Below, piece after piece: positions 9,251 to 18,542 of a stretch of 64,000 nt of DNA; positions within the stretch are counted from its first letter, which is position 1, and every line of letters starts with the position of its first letter. The DNA lies in the NCBI RefSeq assembly GCF_030123325.1, contig NZ_CP126106.1, positions 5,401,001-5,465,000 of the forward strand, read 5' to 3'. Position numbers and translations under genes: made by a program. The notes below the pieces were generated by a model. It was not told where the DNA came from, made no database searches, and was given only the letters and a program-made list of their open reading frames with translations. Source of the DNA: Peribacillus simplex. GTDB lineage: Bacteria; Bacillota; Bacilli; Bacillales; DSM-1321.

Positions 9251-11146
9251 TTGAACCAACATGTACAATTGGAAATCAATCGCCTTGTTCATCGCCTGAA
9301 ACAAGACCAATCCGCTGATGGTTCGTGGAATTATCCCTTTGACACCGGGATAACGGCAGATGCCTATATGATCATATTATTGAAAATTTTAGATATGGAA
9401 GATGCTCCTCTTATAGAGGCTTTAGTAAATAGAATCGAAAGCAAGCAAACGGAAAACGGCTCATGGAAACTTTTCCAAGATGAGAAGGACGGCAATGTTA
9501 CGCTTACGATCGAGGCTTATTATGGCCTTCTTTTTAGCGGACTCCGCAATAAGAACGATCCCCATATGAGGAAAGCCAAACAATTCATTCTTTCCAAGGG
9601 TGGCATCAAACAGGCCAAAATGTTAACGAAAATGATGCTTACTGTCACCGGGCAATATCAATGGCCGCGCCTGTTCCCCATTCCTCTCGAAGTGGTCTTA
9701 CTTCCTCCGACCTTTTTCGTCAGCATTTATGATCTTTCCGTATATGGGCGGGTCAACATGATTCCATTGCTATTGCTGGGCCATAAAAAGTTTCAGATCA
9801 AAACCCCGGACACACCAAGTTTAAAAGAATTATTTCAAACAAGGGAGGACCTTTCCAAAGAGCATGTGTGGGAAGAGTATCGTACCGAAGAATATCGTTC
9901 CTTCTTCTCCAAACTTCAAACAGGCGTCAAAACTTTGATTGGTTATCCCGATTATTTACATTCCTTGGCCTTGGATTCAACGAAAAGGTTCATGCTCGAC
10001 AGACTGGAACCAGACGGGACACTGTACAATTATTTCGGTTCTACCTTTTTCATGATCTTTGCCCTCCTTTCAATTGGATACTCGAAAAAGGATCCAGTGA
10101 TTGTAAAGGCCATTGCCGGTCTGAAGGGGATGGCCTGCTCCATTGAGGGACACACACATATCCAGTTCACGACGCCCCATGTTTGGAATACCTCCTTAAT
10201 CAGCTACGCCCTTCAAGAAGCGGGCATCCCTTCCAAAGACCCAACGGTCAAGGCAGCCAATCAGTACTTACTGTCACGCCAGCATTATATGTATGGTGAT
10301 TGGCTGATCCATAATCCTAACGCGATTCCAGGCGGCTGGGGGTTCTCGGATTTCAATACCATGAATCCGGATGTCGATGATACGACCGCCTCACTGCGGG
10401 CGCTGGCTGAGCAACTGCAAGCAAAACCGGATAATCGGGACAGCTGGCAGCGCGGTGTCTCCTTCACGATATCCATGCAAAATGATGATGGTGGATTTCC
10501 GGCCTTCGAGCGGAATAACGACCATAAATGGCTGCACCTTATTCCTATAGAGGGTTCGAAATATCTCCTGACTGACCCTTCTACCGCTGATTTGACAGGA
10601 AGAACACTGGAATTCCTGGGGAACTATACAAATATGAAGAAGCAGGAAGAAGTCAGTAAAAGAGCGGTGGATTGGCTATTGGAAGACCAGAAGCGTGATG
10701 GCTCCTGGTATGGGCGCTGGGGCATCTGCTATCTATATGGCACATGGTCTGCACTGACCGGCATGAAGGCGGCAGGGCAAGCCACTGGACATCCATCCAT
10801 CCAAAAAGCCTTAACTTGGTTGAAGAAAATACAAAATGAAGATGGCGGCTGGGGTGAATCTTGTTACAGTGATATCAAGCAACGATATATCCCCCTCGGA
10901 GAAAGTACACTGACACATACAGCTTGGGCTGTGGATGCATTGATATCGGCATCCGAAAAGCCGACAGCCGAAATCAAAAAAGGCATTGCCTATCTTATCC
11001 GTGCAGGTCAACAGGACAGCTGGTTCAATGATTATCCTGCAGGCCAGGGAATGGCAGATTTTTTGTATATCCATTATCATAGCTATCGCTATATTTATCC
11101 CCTTTTAGCCTTAAGTCATTACAATAGAAAATTCCTGAAGACTTAA
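9251..11146 (+). CDS. sqhC: Triterpene cyclase: sporulenol synthase / squalene-hopene cyclase family
   Basis: Class II terpene cyclase of 631 residues that protonates and cyclises a linear C30-C35 polyprene. The acid motif DVDDTTA is near residue 376, and several QW repeats (for example QKRDGSWYGRWG and QNEDGGWGES) mark the alpha/alpha-barrel fold. The TTG at 9251 is preferred: AGAGGAGG (9236-9243) lies 7 bases before it, whereas an upstream ATG at 9188 lacks a ribosome site. The resulting length is almost that of B. subtilis SqhC (tetraprenyl-beta-curcumene cyclase, a spore terpenoid enzyme). The choice between sporulenol and hopene as product is inference. Confidence 0.88.
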   Translation: MNQHVQLEINRLVHRLKQDQSADGSWNYPFDTGITADAYMIILLKILDMEDAPLIEALVNRIESKQTENGSWKLFQDEKDGNVTLTIEAYYGLLFSGLRNKNDPHMRKAKQFILSKGGIKQAKMLTKMMLTVTGQYQWPRLFPIPLEVVLLPPTFFVSIYDLSVYGRVNMIPLLLLGHKKFQIKTPDTPSLKELFQTREDLSKEHVWEEYRTEEYRSFFSKLQTGVKTLIGYPDYLHSLALDSTKRFMLDRLEPDGTLYNYFGSTFFMIFALLSIGYSKKDPVIVKAIAGLKGMACSIEGHTHIQFTTPHVWNTSLISYALQEAGIPSKDPTVKAANQYLLSRQHYMYGDWLIHNPNAIPGGWGFSDFNTMNPDVDDTTASLRALAEQLQAKPDNRDSWQRGVSFTISMQNDDGGFPAFERNNDHKWLHLIPIEGSKYLLTDPSTADLTGRTLEFLGNYTNMKKQEEVSKRAVDWLLEDQKRDGSWYGRWGICYLYGTWSALTGMKAAGQATGHPSIQKALTWLKKIQNEDGGWGESCYSDIKQRYIPLGESTLTHTAWAVDALISASEKPTAEIKKGIAYLIRAGQQDSWFNDYPAGQGMADFLYIHYHSYRYIYPLLALSHYNRKFLKT

Positions 11147-11183
11147 TTGTTAGGCAGTGTTTTTTATCATATAAAAGTGAATA

Positions 11184-11250
11184 TGTGGATTACCTGTGGA
11201 AAAGTAGTGTATAACACCGGAAAGTTATCCACAATCCGAGGTTATCCACA
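11184..11250. promoter_or_regulatory. Cluster of DnaA boxes
   Basis: Two perfect TTATCCACA boxes lie in the same orientation at 11225-11233 and 11242-11250, 17 bp apart. Two inverted boxes precede them: TGTGGATTA (11184-11192, one change) and TGTGGAAAA (11195-11203, reads TTTTCCACA). Four boxes within 67 bp in an intergenic gap are far more than expected by chance. No replication gene is adjacent. Confidence 0.7.
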
Positions 11251-11333
11251 TTCATTTATCCGTAAATGTGCTAAATGCAAGAAATTTCCCGTCATATTTG
11301 TTGATTAATCCATTTCGGATATGTAAGAATGAC

Positions 11334-11835
11334 TTATTTTATCCAGGCTTTGTGGATAGTTTGGGGATGATCACTATTATGTGAATACTTTATCCAGTTG
11401 GCCTTAGCATAAGATTGTATGTCTCGATCCTTAGTTTCGGCAATTATCTTCAATAAAGACTCCATTGCAAGATCGTGTTGGCCCAAATTATTAAAAGCCA
11501 TGGCCCTGAATACCAATAAAGCCTTATCCTTTGGAAACTTCGCCAGCCCCGATTCCAATGTCCGTCTTGATTTATCATAATCCCTATGGTTCGATATGTG
11601 CTCCCAATCCTAGGTAGGCCCCTTTTGCATCCTCATCCGGCAAACCTAATTTGAGTGCCGCTTCATAATAGGGTACCGCCTTTACCTCAAGTCCGAGAAT
11701 ATCCAAACTCCAGGCACACTGATACTGCATGACTGCATCTCCTGGATTTTGCTTTGCCAGATCCATCAATAATCGATTGGATTTTTTGAATTCTTTTTCT
11801 CCTCTTAATGACAGTGCCATTTCCAAATTCCCCAT
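11334..11835 (-). pseudogene. Tetratricopeptide-repeat protein, broken by two frameshifts
   Basis: The N-terminal half (from ATG 11835, behind TGGAGGA) reads as a TPR protein up to YLGLG near base 11603. It then runs into an early stop in AHIEP. Restoring one base in the GGG run at 11603-11605 gives STYRTIG, and one more in the GGG run at 11582-11584 leads to DYDKSRRTLESGLAKFPKDK, continuing in frame to the stop at 11334. The repaired product would be 167 residues, and the repaired join fits the TPR family well. Both lesions fall in G runs, so they may be real decay or base-calling errors. Function of the family is unknown. Confidence 0.7.
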
Positions 11836-12019
11836 TGCCATTCCTCCATTGTATAAGAATCCTTATTGCCCCAATTCGCGATTCCTCTTTTTAATTCCTT
11901 TATAACCGTAAATATTTTAAGAGTATCATCAGCTACATGGTGGTTCCGCGCCTTCTTCATCGAAGAGAAGTTTCTTCCTCCTTTCCCGTAATTTCGCTTG
12001 AGATTCATAATGGCAATAA

Positions 12020-12050
12020 AAAAAGGATTTGCCACTCGGCAAATCCTTTC
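12020..12050 (-). terminator. Terminator of the ykoGHI-like operon
   Basis: GGATTTGCC (12025-12033) and GGCAAATCC (12038-12046), extended by AAA/TTT, form a tight hairpin. On the minus strand it is followed by a T-run (from 12024 downwards). It lies about 60 bases past the PepSY gene stop. Confidence 0.8.
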
Positions 12051-12109
12051 ATGCACTTTTAGTTCAAAACCTTTCATATATCACAGATTACCATCGACAT
12101 GACATATGA

Positions 12110-12652
12110 TTAATCATCCAACTGGTTTTTCAATACTTTTCCCGTGGTGGCATCTACCACTACATCATATTCCCTTTGTCCTTGCTTTATTTCCAGCTCG
12201 TACACAAGGGTGCCATTCTCTGAATCCAGCTCTGCATCCGTCACTTGACCATCCACCGCTTTCAAGGCAATCTTTTCAGCTTGATCACTGCTTATTTTTG
12301 CAGTCTCCGCCGCTTGTTGTGTGTTCAAATCGTCATCATCTTCCATTTCCTGAGAAAGAATCTCTCCTTTTTCAGCATCAACGTCAACCTCTTGATAGCC
12401 TTCTTTCGTTTTAACGGTCATCTCATAAGTCATCGGCTGATCCCAATCCTTTTCAAATTGAGTAACTTGCCCGCCTAGTTTTTCTGAAATCATTTTGACA
12501 GCCTCATCCTCGGATAGGTTACCCTTATTGACTGCATATACCGCCGTTCCAGCAGCACCGCCGAAAATTAAAACGGAGGCCACGGACACCGTCATGATTA
12601 CCTTTTTCCTTTGAATGATACCTTCTTTAATCGTACTCCACTGTTTTTTCAT
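12110..12652 (-). CDS. Membrane-anchored PepSY-domain protein (YkoI-like)
   Basis: 180 residues with one N-terminal membrane segment (about 18-40) and two PepSY-type repeats outside the membrane (about 47-105 and 115-180). Each repeat has the pattern of an EAVKMISEKLGG-like helix followed by YEMTVKTKEGYQEV-like strands. PepSY domains are thought to inhibit or sense proteases or envelope processes; the exact role is unknown. It lies 65 bases downstream of a histidine kinase and response regulator. That arrangement (regulator, kinase, PepSY protein) is that of B. subtilis ykoG-ykoH-ykoI, so it may be both a target and a modulator of this pair. Confidence 0.75.
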   Translation of the reverse strand: MKKQWSTIKEGIIQRKKVIMTVSVASVLIFGGAAGTAVYAVNKGNLSEDEAVKMISEKLGGQVTQFEKDWDQPMTYEMTVKTKEGYQEVDVDAEKGEILSQEMEDDDDLNTQQAAETAKISSDQAEKIALKAVDGQVTDAELDSENGTLVYELEIKQGQREYDVVVDATTGKVLKNQLDD

Positions 12653-12717
12653 GAATGAATTCCTCCTTTAAGTTGTTACCTTAATAATAAGCATCCTTCA
12701 TGAAACGAACATGAGTG

Positions 12718-14073
12718 TTAGATTAGAATTTGATGAGAAAGAGTGATCGTCACCAACGTTCCCTCTCCCACTTCGCTTTGAATCTCCAATTTCCCGTCGA
12801 ATGACTCGACAAGCGACCGGGCTATGGAAAGCCCGAGTCCATTGCCTCCCGTTTTCCTTGCCCTCGATGAATCCACGCGATAAAAACGTTCAAATACATG
12901 CGGGAGATGTTCTGGTGATATCCCTGCACCGTGATCTTTCACACCGATGAAAATTTCATCGGCCTTCCGTTTTATCATGATCTGAATACTTGATTCACTG
13001 TATTTCATAGCATTGTCCAATAGGATGACAATGACCTGTTCAAGCTTACTGGAAATCGTCATTGCAGATATTTCCTTAAACTCTGATTCTATCGTTATTT
13101 CACGATTCCCCGTCCTTCTGAATGTTTGGGCAATCCCTTCACAAAACGAAATAAGTTCTATTTTCCCTTCCAAATCTGCTGAAGGTTCCGTTTGGGAAGC
13201 GGACTGCAGAAGATGTTCCGTCAGCTTTTTCATCCGGATGGCTTCATGATGGATTGCCTCCACCGCCTCTTCCTGAATCGCCTCATCCTTCATTCCCCAT
13301 CGTTTCAATAGGGAAGAGTAGCTTTCTATGACCGTAATCGGTGTTTTCAATTCATGTGAAGCATCTGAAAGGAATTGCTGCTGTTGGTTATAATTCCGCT
13401 CCAGCCTTTCTATCATCCTGTTGAATGCCACTCCCATCACCTGCAGCTCGTCCTTTGATTGATCCGATAACGGTATCCGTTTGAATTCCCCGCTTTTTTC
13501 AATATCCTTCATTGTTCCGCTCATGATCGATATCGGTTTGAGGATCAGGTTGGCCAGCCACTTACCGGCAAGAATGGATAAAAGAATGACAAAAAGGGAT
13601 GCACCGCCTAAAACGAGGGCAAGCGTCGATAAATTATCAAGGAGGGTTTCCTGCGGCCGTGTGACCTCGATCATCCCTAGCTTCTTCCCTTCATCGGGAT
13701 AAGGATAACGGTAGGTCATGACATATTCCCCGTCAGCTTTGGCAAGATCATATCCTTTTTCGTTAATGGCTTTAACCGCAAGTCCCTCAAGGTCCTCTTC
13801 ATCGGTAAATGATTTTATCAATCTTCCATCAGTGTCGAATATCCGCACCATTCCATCATCCGGGATATACGGCTCCATTACATCGGGATCACCGGAAATC
13901 AAATCTTTCGTCAGGATATTTTCTTCAATTAAAGAAGCTTGATCTTCAAGCAGATCCCGTTCCCTCTCTACCGATATCCAAAGGAAGGCTATTAAAACGA
14001 TGATACTCAACAATATCAGCATGACGCTTAAAAAAAGACTGGAATAAGTTTGGATTTTCGTCCGGATCTTCAT
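12718..14073 (-). CDS. Sensor histidine kinase (YkoH-like)
   Basis: Membrane sensor of 451 residues: membrane segments at about 12-35 and 150-172, flanking an extracellular sensor domain. A HAMP linker follows, then HisKA with the phospho-acceptor His in DASHELKTP near residue 240. The ATPase domain shows the N box (LDNAMKYS), G1 (DHGAGI) and G2 (GGNGLGLSI). It overlaps the preceding response-regulator gene by 4 bases (ATGA), so the two are co-translated. The signal is unknown; the downstream PepSY protein hints at an envelope cue. Confidence 0.88.
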   Translation of the reverse strand: MKIRTKIQTYSSLFLSVMLILLSIIVLIAFLWISVERERDLLEDQASLIEENILTKDLISGDPDVMEPYIPDDGMVRIFDTDGRLIKSFTDEEDLEGLAVKAINEKGYDLAKADGEYVMTYRYPYPDEGKKLGMIEVTRPQETLLDNLSTLALVLGGASLFVILLSILAGKWLANLILKPISIMSGTMKDIEKSGEFKRIPLSDQSKDELQVMGVAFNRMIERLERNYNQQQQFLSDASHELKTPITVIESYSSLLKRWGMKDEAIQEEAVEAIHHEAIRMKKLTEHLLQSASQTEPSADLEGKIELISFCEGIAQTFRRTGNREITIESEFKEISAMTISSKLEQVIVILLDNAMKYSESSIQIMIKRKADEIFIGVKDHGAGISPEHLPHVFERFYRVDSSRARKTGGNGLGLSIARSLVESFDGKLEIQSEVGEGTLVTITLSHQILI

Positions 14074-14765
14074 ACTGGCTCCTTCAAGCTGTAACCTACA
14101 CCGCGGTAAGTATGTATGAGCTGCAGTTCAAAGGGATAATCTATTTTTTTACGCAAATAACGGATATACACATCGACCACATTCGTATCCCCTGCAAAAT
14201 CATATCCCCATACATGTGTCAGGATTTGCTCCCTCGAAAGCACTTGATTTTTATTTTGCAAAAGATAAACCAGCAAATCGAACTCGCGGGAAGTCAGCTC
14301 AATCCTTTTGCCTTGCCTGTGAATGTCCCTTGTACCAAGGTTCAACTTCAGATCATGAATCTTTAGTTCATCCAATTCCCCCTCCGATTGCCGCTCCCGT
14401 ACATTGGTCCGGAAACAAGCACGGATCCGTGCGAGCAGCTCTTCAATTTCAAACGGTTTCGTTACATAATCATTTGCACCATGGTCAAGGCCATTAACCT
14501 TGTCTGGCACAGCATCCCTTGCGGTTAGAAGGATGACCGGTGTCGATCCATTCTTTTTCCGGTACCGCCTAAGTACTTCTATGCCATTCAGCTCGGGCAG
14601 CATCACATCCAATAAGATTAAATCCCACTCCTCGGCTTCTGCCCTTTCCAGACCTGCCTTTCCGGTAAATGCCGATTCTGTTTGATAACCCTCATGATTA
14701 AGCTCCAGCTGGAGAACCCTCGCAATTTTTTCTTCATCTTCTATAATTAATATTCTTTTATTCAT
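14070..14765 (-). CDS. OmpR-family response regulator (YkoG-like)
   Basis: DNA-binding response regulator of about 231 residues. The receiver domain shows IEDEEK acidic residues, the phospho-acceptor Asp in LLDVMLPE near residue 52, and the conserved Lys in VTKPFE. The C-terminal winged helix includes LTSREFDLLVYLL and VDVYIRYLRKK, typical of the OmpR/PhoB class. The start at ATG 14765 follows AGGTGGTGA; an earlier in-frame ATG lies inside that ribosome site. It is the first gene of the three-gene unit with the kinase and PepSY protein. Confidence 0.88.
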   Translation of the reverse strand: MNKRILIIEDEEKIARVLQLELNHEGYQTESAFTGKAGLERAEAEEWDLILLDVMLPELNGIEVLRRYRKKNGSTPVILLTARDAVPDKVNGLDHGANDYVTKPFEIEELLARIRACFRTNVRERQSEGELDELKIHDLKLNLGTRDIHRQGKRIELTSREFDLLVYLLQNKNQVLSREQILTHVWGYDFAGDTNVVDVYIRYLRKKIDYPFELQLIHTYRGVGYSLKEPV

Positions 14766-14870
14766 GATCATCACCACCTACCACTTAGTGTACTGAAGAA
14801 ATATGAAAATATCATGAGAAATTGAACCCTCTGCATGAAATAATGAATTTAATTTTTGTGCCTTTAAAAA

Positions 14871-14907
14871 AGGGCAAAAAAAGAACCGGATGTGAAAACA
14901 CACCCGA
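14871..14907 (-). terminator. Terminator of msrA
   Basis: On the minus strand CGGGTGTG, loop TTTT, CACATCCG form a stem with one G-T pair (14887-14906), followed by seven T. Confidence 0.75.
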
Positions 14908-14913
14908 TCCATT

Positions 14914-15435
14914 TCATTCACCGTTCCAATGCTGGTCAATGAATTCATCGCGTCCCGATTTCGCACGATCCGCTTTATAGTCATCTTTGTTTTTTTTATG
15001 ATAGCCTTGATGGTATTCTTCGGCAGGATAGAAGGTTTGGGCCGGAAGGATTTCCGTTACGATTGGTTTCTGGAACTTCCCGCTGGCCGCTACCTTTTCT
15101 TTCGCTTCAAGAGCCAGTTTTTCCTGAGCTTCATCATGAAAGAAGATGGCCGTCCGATATTGGCTTCCTCTGTCATGGAATTGACCGCCATCGTCGGTTG
15201 GATCAATTTGCTGCCAATATAGTTCCAGCAATCTTTCATAAGGAAATAACTGAGGATCGAAAGTGATTTCCACGACTTCATAATGCCCAGTAGTTCCCGC
15301 CTTCACTTCCTCGTAAGTCGGATTATCAACATGTCCTCCCGAATAACCGGATACGATCCCACCAATCCCCGGCAGTTCTTCAAATGGTGTCACCATGCAC
15401 CAAAAACAGCCTCCAGCAAATGTAGCCTTTTGCAT
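14914..15435 (-). CDS. msrA: Peptide-methionine (S)-S-oxide reductase
   Basis: Cytosolic repair enzyme that reduces the S epimer of methionine sulfoxide in proteins. The catalytic motif GCFWC sits at residues 9-13, followed by GYSGGH, the substrate-pocket region, and YHQGYHKKN near the C-terminus. The 173-residue length is normal for MsrA alone, with no MsrB domain fused or adjacent. It is a single gene with its own terminator. Confidence 0.93.
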   Translation of the reverse strand: MQKATFAGGCFWCMVTPFEELPGIGGIVSGYSGGHVDNPTYEEVKAGTTGHYEVVEITFDPQLFPYERLLELYWQQIDPTDDGGQFHDRGSQYRTAIFFHDEAQEKLALEAKEKVAASGKFQKPIVTEILPAQTFYPAEEYHQGYHKKNKDDYKADRAKSGRDEFIDQHWNGE

Positions 15436-15539
15436 AATGGTCAGCCCCTTTCCTGTATGTAATAAAAATTAATATACCATATTCCAATCCTAAGTCTGCA
15501 TTTTTTGATTTGAGAAGCCGCCAATAAATGCACCTTCGA

Positions 15540-16154
15540 TCAATCTTTTGACCAGCCCTTTTCCTTGAATCTTACAATCGCTTCAACGCGGTTGCTTACA
15601 TCCAATTTATCAAGGATGACCGATATATAATTACGAACCGTTCCATTAGTCAAATAAAGCTGGCTTGCGATTTCTTTTGTGGTCTTACCATCCGCGATCA
15701 ATTTGAGCACTTGGCACTCTCGTTCAGTCAAAGGGTTTTCTTCTTCGAAAGCCATATCCACCAGCTCAGGAGCATAAACGCGCCGCCCATCCATGATGAC
15801 ACGGATCGAGTTCGCCAGTTCCTCACTTGGGCTATCCTTCAGCAGATATCCACCCACCTCTGCCTTTCTGGCTCTTTCAAAATATCCAGGACGTGCAAAA
15901 GTGGTCAAAATGATGACTTTGCATCGGTGGCCCTGATCCTTGATCTCCTCCGCTACATCGAGCCCGGTTTTAACTGGCATTTCAATATCGGTTATGCAGA
16001 TATCCGGCTTTAATTGATTGACGAGATTCATTGCTTCTTCCCCATTGCTCGCTTTTCCTACAACTTCCATGTCACTTTCCAAATCAAGGATGGAACCTAG
16101 CGCGCCAAGCAGCATCCGCTGATCTTCGGCAATTACGATTCGAATCAATGCCAA
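15540..16154 (-). CDS. desR: NarL/LuxR-type response regulator (DesR-like)
   Basis: Response regulator of 204 residues. The receiver carries the phosphorylated Asp in ITDIEMPV near residue 56, and the C-terminal LuxR-type helix-turn-helix includes LTERECQVLKLIADG and TVRNYISVILDKL. It follows a DesK-type kinase by 6 bases, and a delta-5 desaturase gene lies just upstream, reproducing the B. subtilis des-desK-desR order. By analogy, phosphorylated DesR activates des when the membrane becomes too ordered at low temperature. Confidence 0.9.
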   Translation of the reverse strand: MALIRIVIAEDQRMLLGALGSILDLESDMEVVGKASNGEEAMNLVNQLKPDICITDIEMPVKTGLDVAEEIKDQGHRCKVIILTTFARPGYFERARKAEVGGYLLKDSPSEELANSIRVIMDGRRVYAPELVDMAFEEENPLTERECQVLKLIADGKTTKEIASQLYLTNGTVRNYISVILDKLDVSNRVEAIVRFKEKGWSKD

Positions 16155-16160
16155 TCCCTC

Positions 16161-17282
16161 CTATCCATTATTTTTTATAGCATTCGGAACCCTTATATAA
16201 AGTGTCATTCCATCTGTTGATTGAATTTCCAGGCTGCCATTAACGAATTCGAGCCTTTCTTTCATTCCTTGAAGCCCATTGCCTTTAAAAAACTCTGATC
16301 TATGTGAAAGCCCCACTCCATTATCCTGTACTGTGATCGTCACCCCTGTTTGTAATTCTTCAATGACGATATGACAGCAGTCGGCCCCGCTATGTTTGAC
16401 GATATTGGTCACAGCTTCTTTCAAGCACATGCTTAAAACCGTTTCAACAAGCAATGGGGTATCTTTCAATTCCGTGGTGCCTTCCAAATTGAATTCTATC
16501 CCTGCCGCCTTCAATATTTGCTTGACCCGGATGATTTCATCGCATAGCTTGGCCCCACGCATTTCCGACACCATTTCACGGACTTCCTTGAGTGCCGTCC
16601 TCGCCGTTTGACGGATATCCTTGATTTCCTTCTTGGCCGACTCGGGATTCAAATCGATCAATTTCCCTGCAAGGTCACTTTTCAAGCCAATCAAAGACAG
16701 CTTTTGTCCAAGTGTATCATGTAAGTCACGGGCAATCCGCTGACGTTCTTCCATTTTCCCAAGCTCTGATATTCTTTTATGCGCGTCCTCCAATTGTTCT
16801 TCCAGCCTGCCCCGTTTATTTCGATTATATGTGTTGAATGGGAGCAGGATCACGCCTACCACACAAATGAGCATAAAGGGAAATTGCGAAAAGAATGTAG
16901 GGTCTTTCATGATGAATCCAATATTGACAGACACGATCGTAGCCAATAGCTGGATCGAATATAAAACGAAAAAGCCAACCTTATTTTGAACATTCCCAAT
17001 AAAGAATGCTAAAAAAAGCGAAAAGTAAATATAGCTGAAAAATATGGTCATGGATATGGATATGACTATTTGTATCGCCGTCCATACGTATACGGGCCAT
17101 CCCTTCGAAACGAATGAGAGACCATATGATATGAAAAACAAAATGATCATGACGATTCCAAAGACTATCTCCAACATCGAAGAGGATTTGAAGATGAAAT
17201 AAAAAGGTAGGATACAAAAAATGATCCAGACATAAGGGCTCAGCCCTGTGTTTTTCGGAAAGATATGATACCAACTTTGCAT
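16161..17282 (-). CDS. desK: Membrane-fluidity sensor histidine kinase (DesK-like)
   Basis: Sensor of 373 residues with four or five membrane segments in the first 150 residues, then a HisKA_3 dimerisation domain. The acceptor His lies in RQRIARDLHDTLGQ, followed by a HATPase with VTNIVKHS (N box) and QDNGVGL (G1). The length matches DesK (about 370). Membrane thickness sensing at low temperature is known for the family. It starts about 95 bases after the des stop, with a hairpin and a TAGTATATACTA palindrome between, so it may have its own promoter in addition to read-through. Confidence 0.9.
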   Translation of the reverse strand: MQSWYHIFPKNTGLSPYVWIIFCILPFYFIFKSSSMLEIVFGIVMIILFFISYGLSFVSKGWPVYVWTAIQIVISISMTIFFSYIYFSLFLAFFIGNVQNKVGFFVLYSIQLLATIVSVNIGFIMKDPTFFSQFPFMLICVVGVILLPFNTYNRNKRGRLEEQLEDAHKRISELGKMEERQRIARDLHDTLGQKLSLIGLKSDLAGKLIDLNPESAKKEIKDIRQTARTALKEVREMVSEMRGAKLCDEIIRVKQILKAAGIEFNLEGTTELKDTPLLVETVLSMCLKEAVTNIVKHSGADCCHIVIEELQTGVTITVQDNGVGLSHRSEFFKGNGLQGMKERLEFVNGSLEIQSTDGMTLYIRVPNAIKNNG

Positions 17283-17309
17283 GGCGCCGCCTCTATTTCT
17301 TTTTACCCT

Positions 17310-17370
17310 AGTATATACTAAGGAGTTTCATCAAAAAACCACCCAATGGAAATTGAATGGTTTTTGATGA
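17310..17370 (-). promoter_or_regulatory. des-desK intergenic hairpin and TATA-rich palindrome
   Basis: On the minus strand the des end is followed by TCATCAAAAACCA (17370-17358) pairing with GGTTTTTTGATGA (near 17341-17328), a possible partial terminator. The perfect 12-bp palindrome TAGTATATACTA at 17310-17321 lies next to it and contains TATACT, a possible minus-10 box for desK. Role inferred. Confidence 0.4.
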
Positions 17371-17375
17371 ACTAT

Positions 17376-18434
17376 TTATTTTTCTTGAAGACTTGGACGT
17401 TTATTATTGATTTCCACCTTAGGTTTTGTTTCATTTAGACGTTCCTTAATCTCTTTAAAACTTACAAACGTCTTGTTTTCTCCATCATACAGGCGGAAGC
17501 GTAGTGATTTTAAACTTGAACTAATGGTGATTGTCGTTGCCTGCTGCAATGGCAGGGTGGAATCATGGACTTTTTCCAGATTATAGTTTGGCACTCTTGG
17601 ACTAAGATGATGCACGTGGTGAAAACCGATATTACCGGTTACCCATTGCAAAACCTTTGGAAGTTTATAATAAGAACTTCCATCAATGGCAGCCTTCACA
17701 TAATCCCATTCCGATTCCTCTTCGAAATAAGAATCTTCGAACTGATGCTGCACATAAAACAGCCATATGCCCAGTGATCCCGTTACAAAAAGCATCGGTA
17801 CCTGAATCATCAGGAATGCCTGCCATCCGATAGCCAAGCATAAAAAACCATAAATTGCCACGATTGCGGCATTTGTCAAATACGTATTCATCCGTTCTTT
17901 CTTTTTAGCGCCCTTTTTATTCAGACGGTTCGATACAAGAAATAGATAAAATGGACCTAATCCAAACATGACGATCGGATTTCTATATAAACGGTAAGCC
18001 AGACGCCCCCAGAATGAAGCGTCGATATATTCATCAACAGTCATGATCCAAATATCTCCTGTACCGCGTTTGTTTAAATTACTGCTCGTTGCATGATGGA
18101 TGGAGTGGCTATGCTTCCATTGTTCATACGGAAACAATGTAACAATTCCACTGATTGTACCCAGGATGCTATTCGCTTTCCTGCTTTTGAAAAACGATTG
18201 ATGACAGCAATCATGGAAAATGATGAAAATCCTTACTACGAATCCTGAAGCCAGGACGGCAAATAAAAGGGTCAGCCAGTATGAAATGGTTAAGCTTTGA
18301 TAAGCTAAAAACCATAACAGGAAAAATGGCGGAAATGTATTTATAAGCTGTTTCACGCTTGATTTAGTATTGGATTTTTCAAAAGGGGCAATATCTTTTC
18401 TCAATTGTTTTTGATTATGATTATGATTACTCAT
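17376..18434 (-). CDS. des: Phospholipid delta-5 fatty acid desaturase
   Basis: Integral membrane di-iron desaturase that inserts a cis double bond into saturated acyl chains of phospholipids, restoring fluidity after cold shock. The three His boxes are visible: HDCCHQ near residue 77, HSHSIHH near 112 and HHVHH near 286. Several long hydrophobic segments lie between them. ATG 18434 is chosen: GAGGAGG lies 5 bases before it, giving 352 residues, the length of B. subtilis Des; a longer frame from 18533 has no ribosome site. It is the first gene of des-desK-desR, with a likely DesR operator upstream. Confidence 0.92.
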   Translation of the reverse strand: MSNHNHNQKQLRKDIAPFEKSNTKSSVKQLINTFPPFFLLWFLAYQSLTISYWLTLLFAVLASGFVVRIFIIFHDCCHQSFFKSRKANSILGTISGIVTLFPYEQWKHSHSIHHATSSNLNKRGTGDIWIMTVDEYIDASFWGRLAYRLYRNPIVMFGLGPFYLFLVSNRLNKKGAKKKERMNTYLTNAAIVAIYGFLCLAIGWQAFLMIQVPMLFVTGSLGIWLFYVQHQFEDSYFEEESEWDYVKAAIDGSSYYKLPKVLQWVTGNIGFHHVHHLSPRVPNYNLEKVHDSTLPLQQATTITISSSLKSLRFRLYDGENKTFVSFKEIKERLNETKPKVEINNKRPSLQEK

Positions 18435-18542
18435 GATTTCCTCCTCATAATATATAGGAATGGAGTGGTTATGCTTACATCTCTTCTTTAAGTATAGGAA
18501 TAATAACCGATTTTCTATAGTCATAAACGTCAATTCCCTGCC

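Noticed and set aside
11805..12077. Open frame of 90 codons on the minus strand
   Set aside because: It runs through the PepSY-operon terminator hairpin and overlaps the TPR gene start; no family match.
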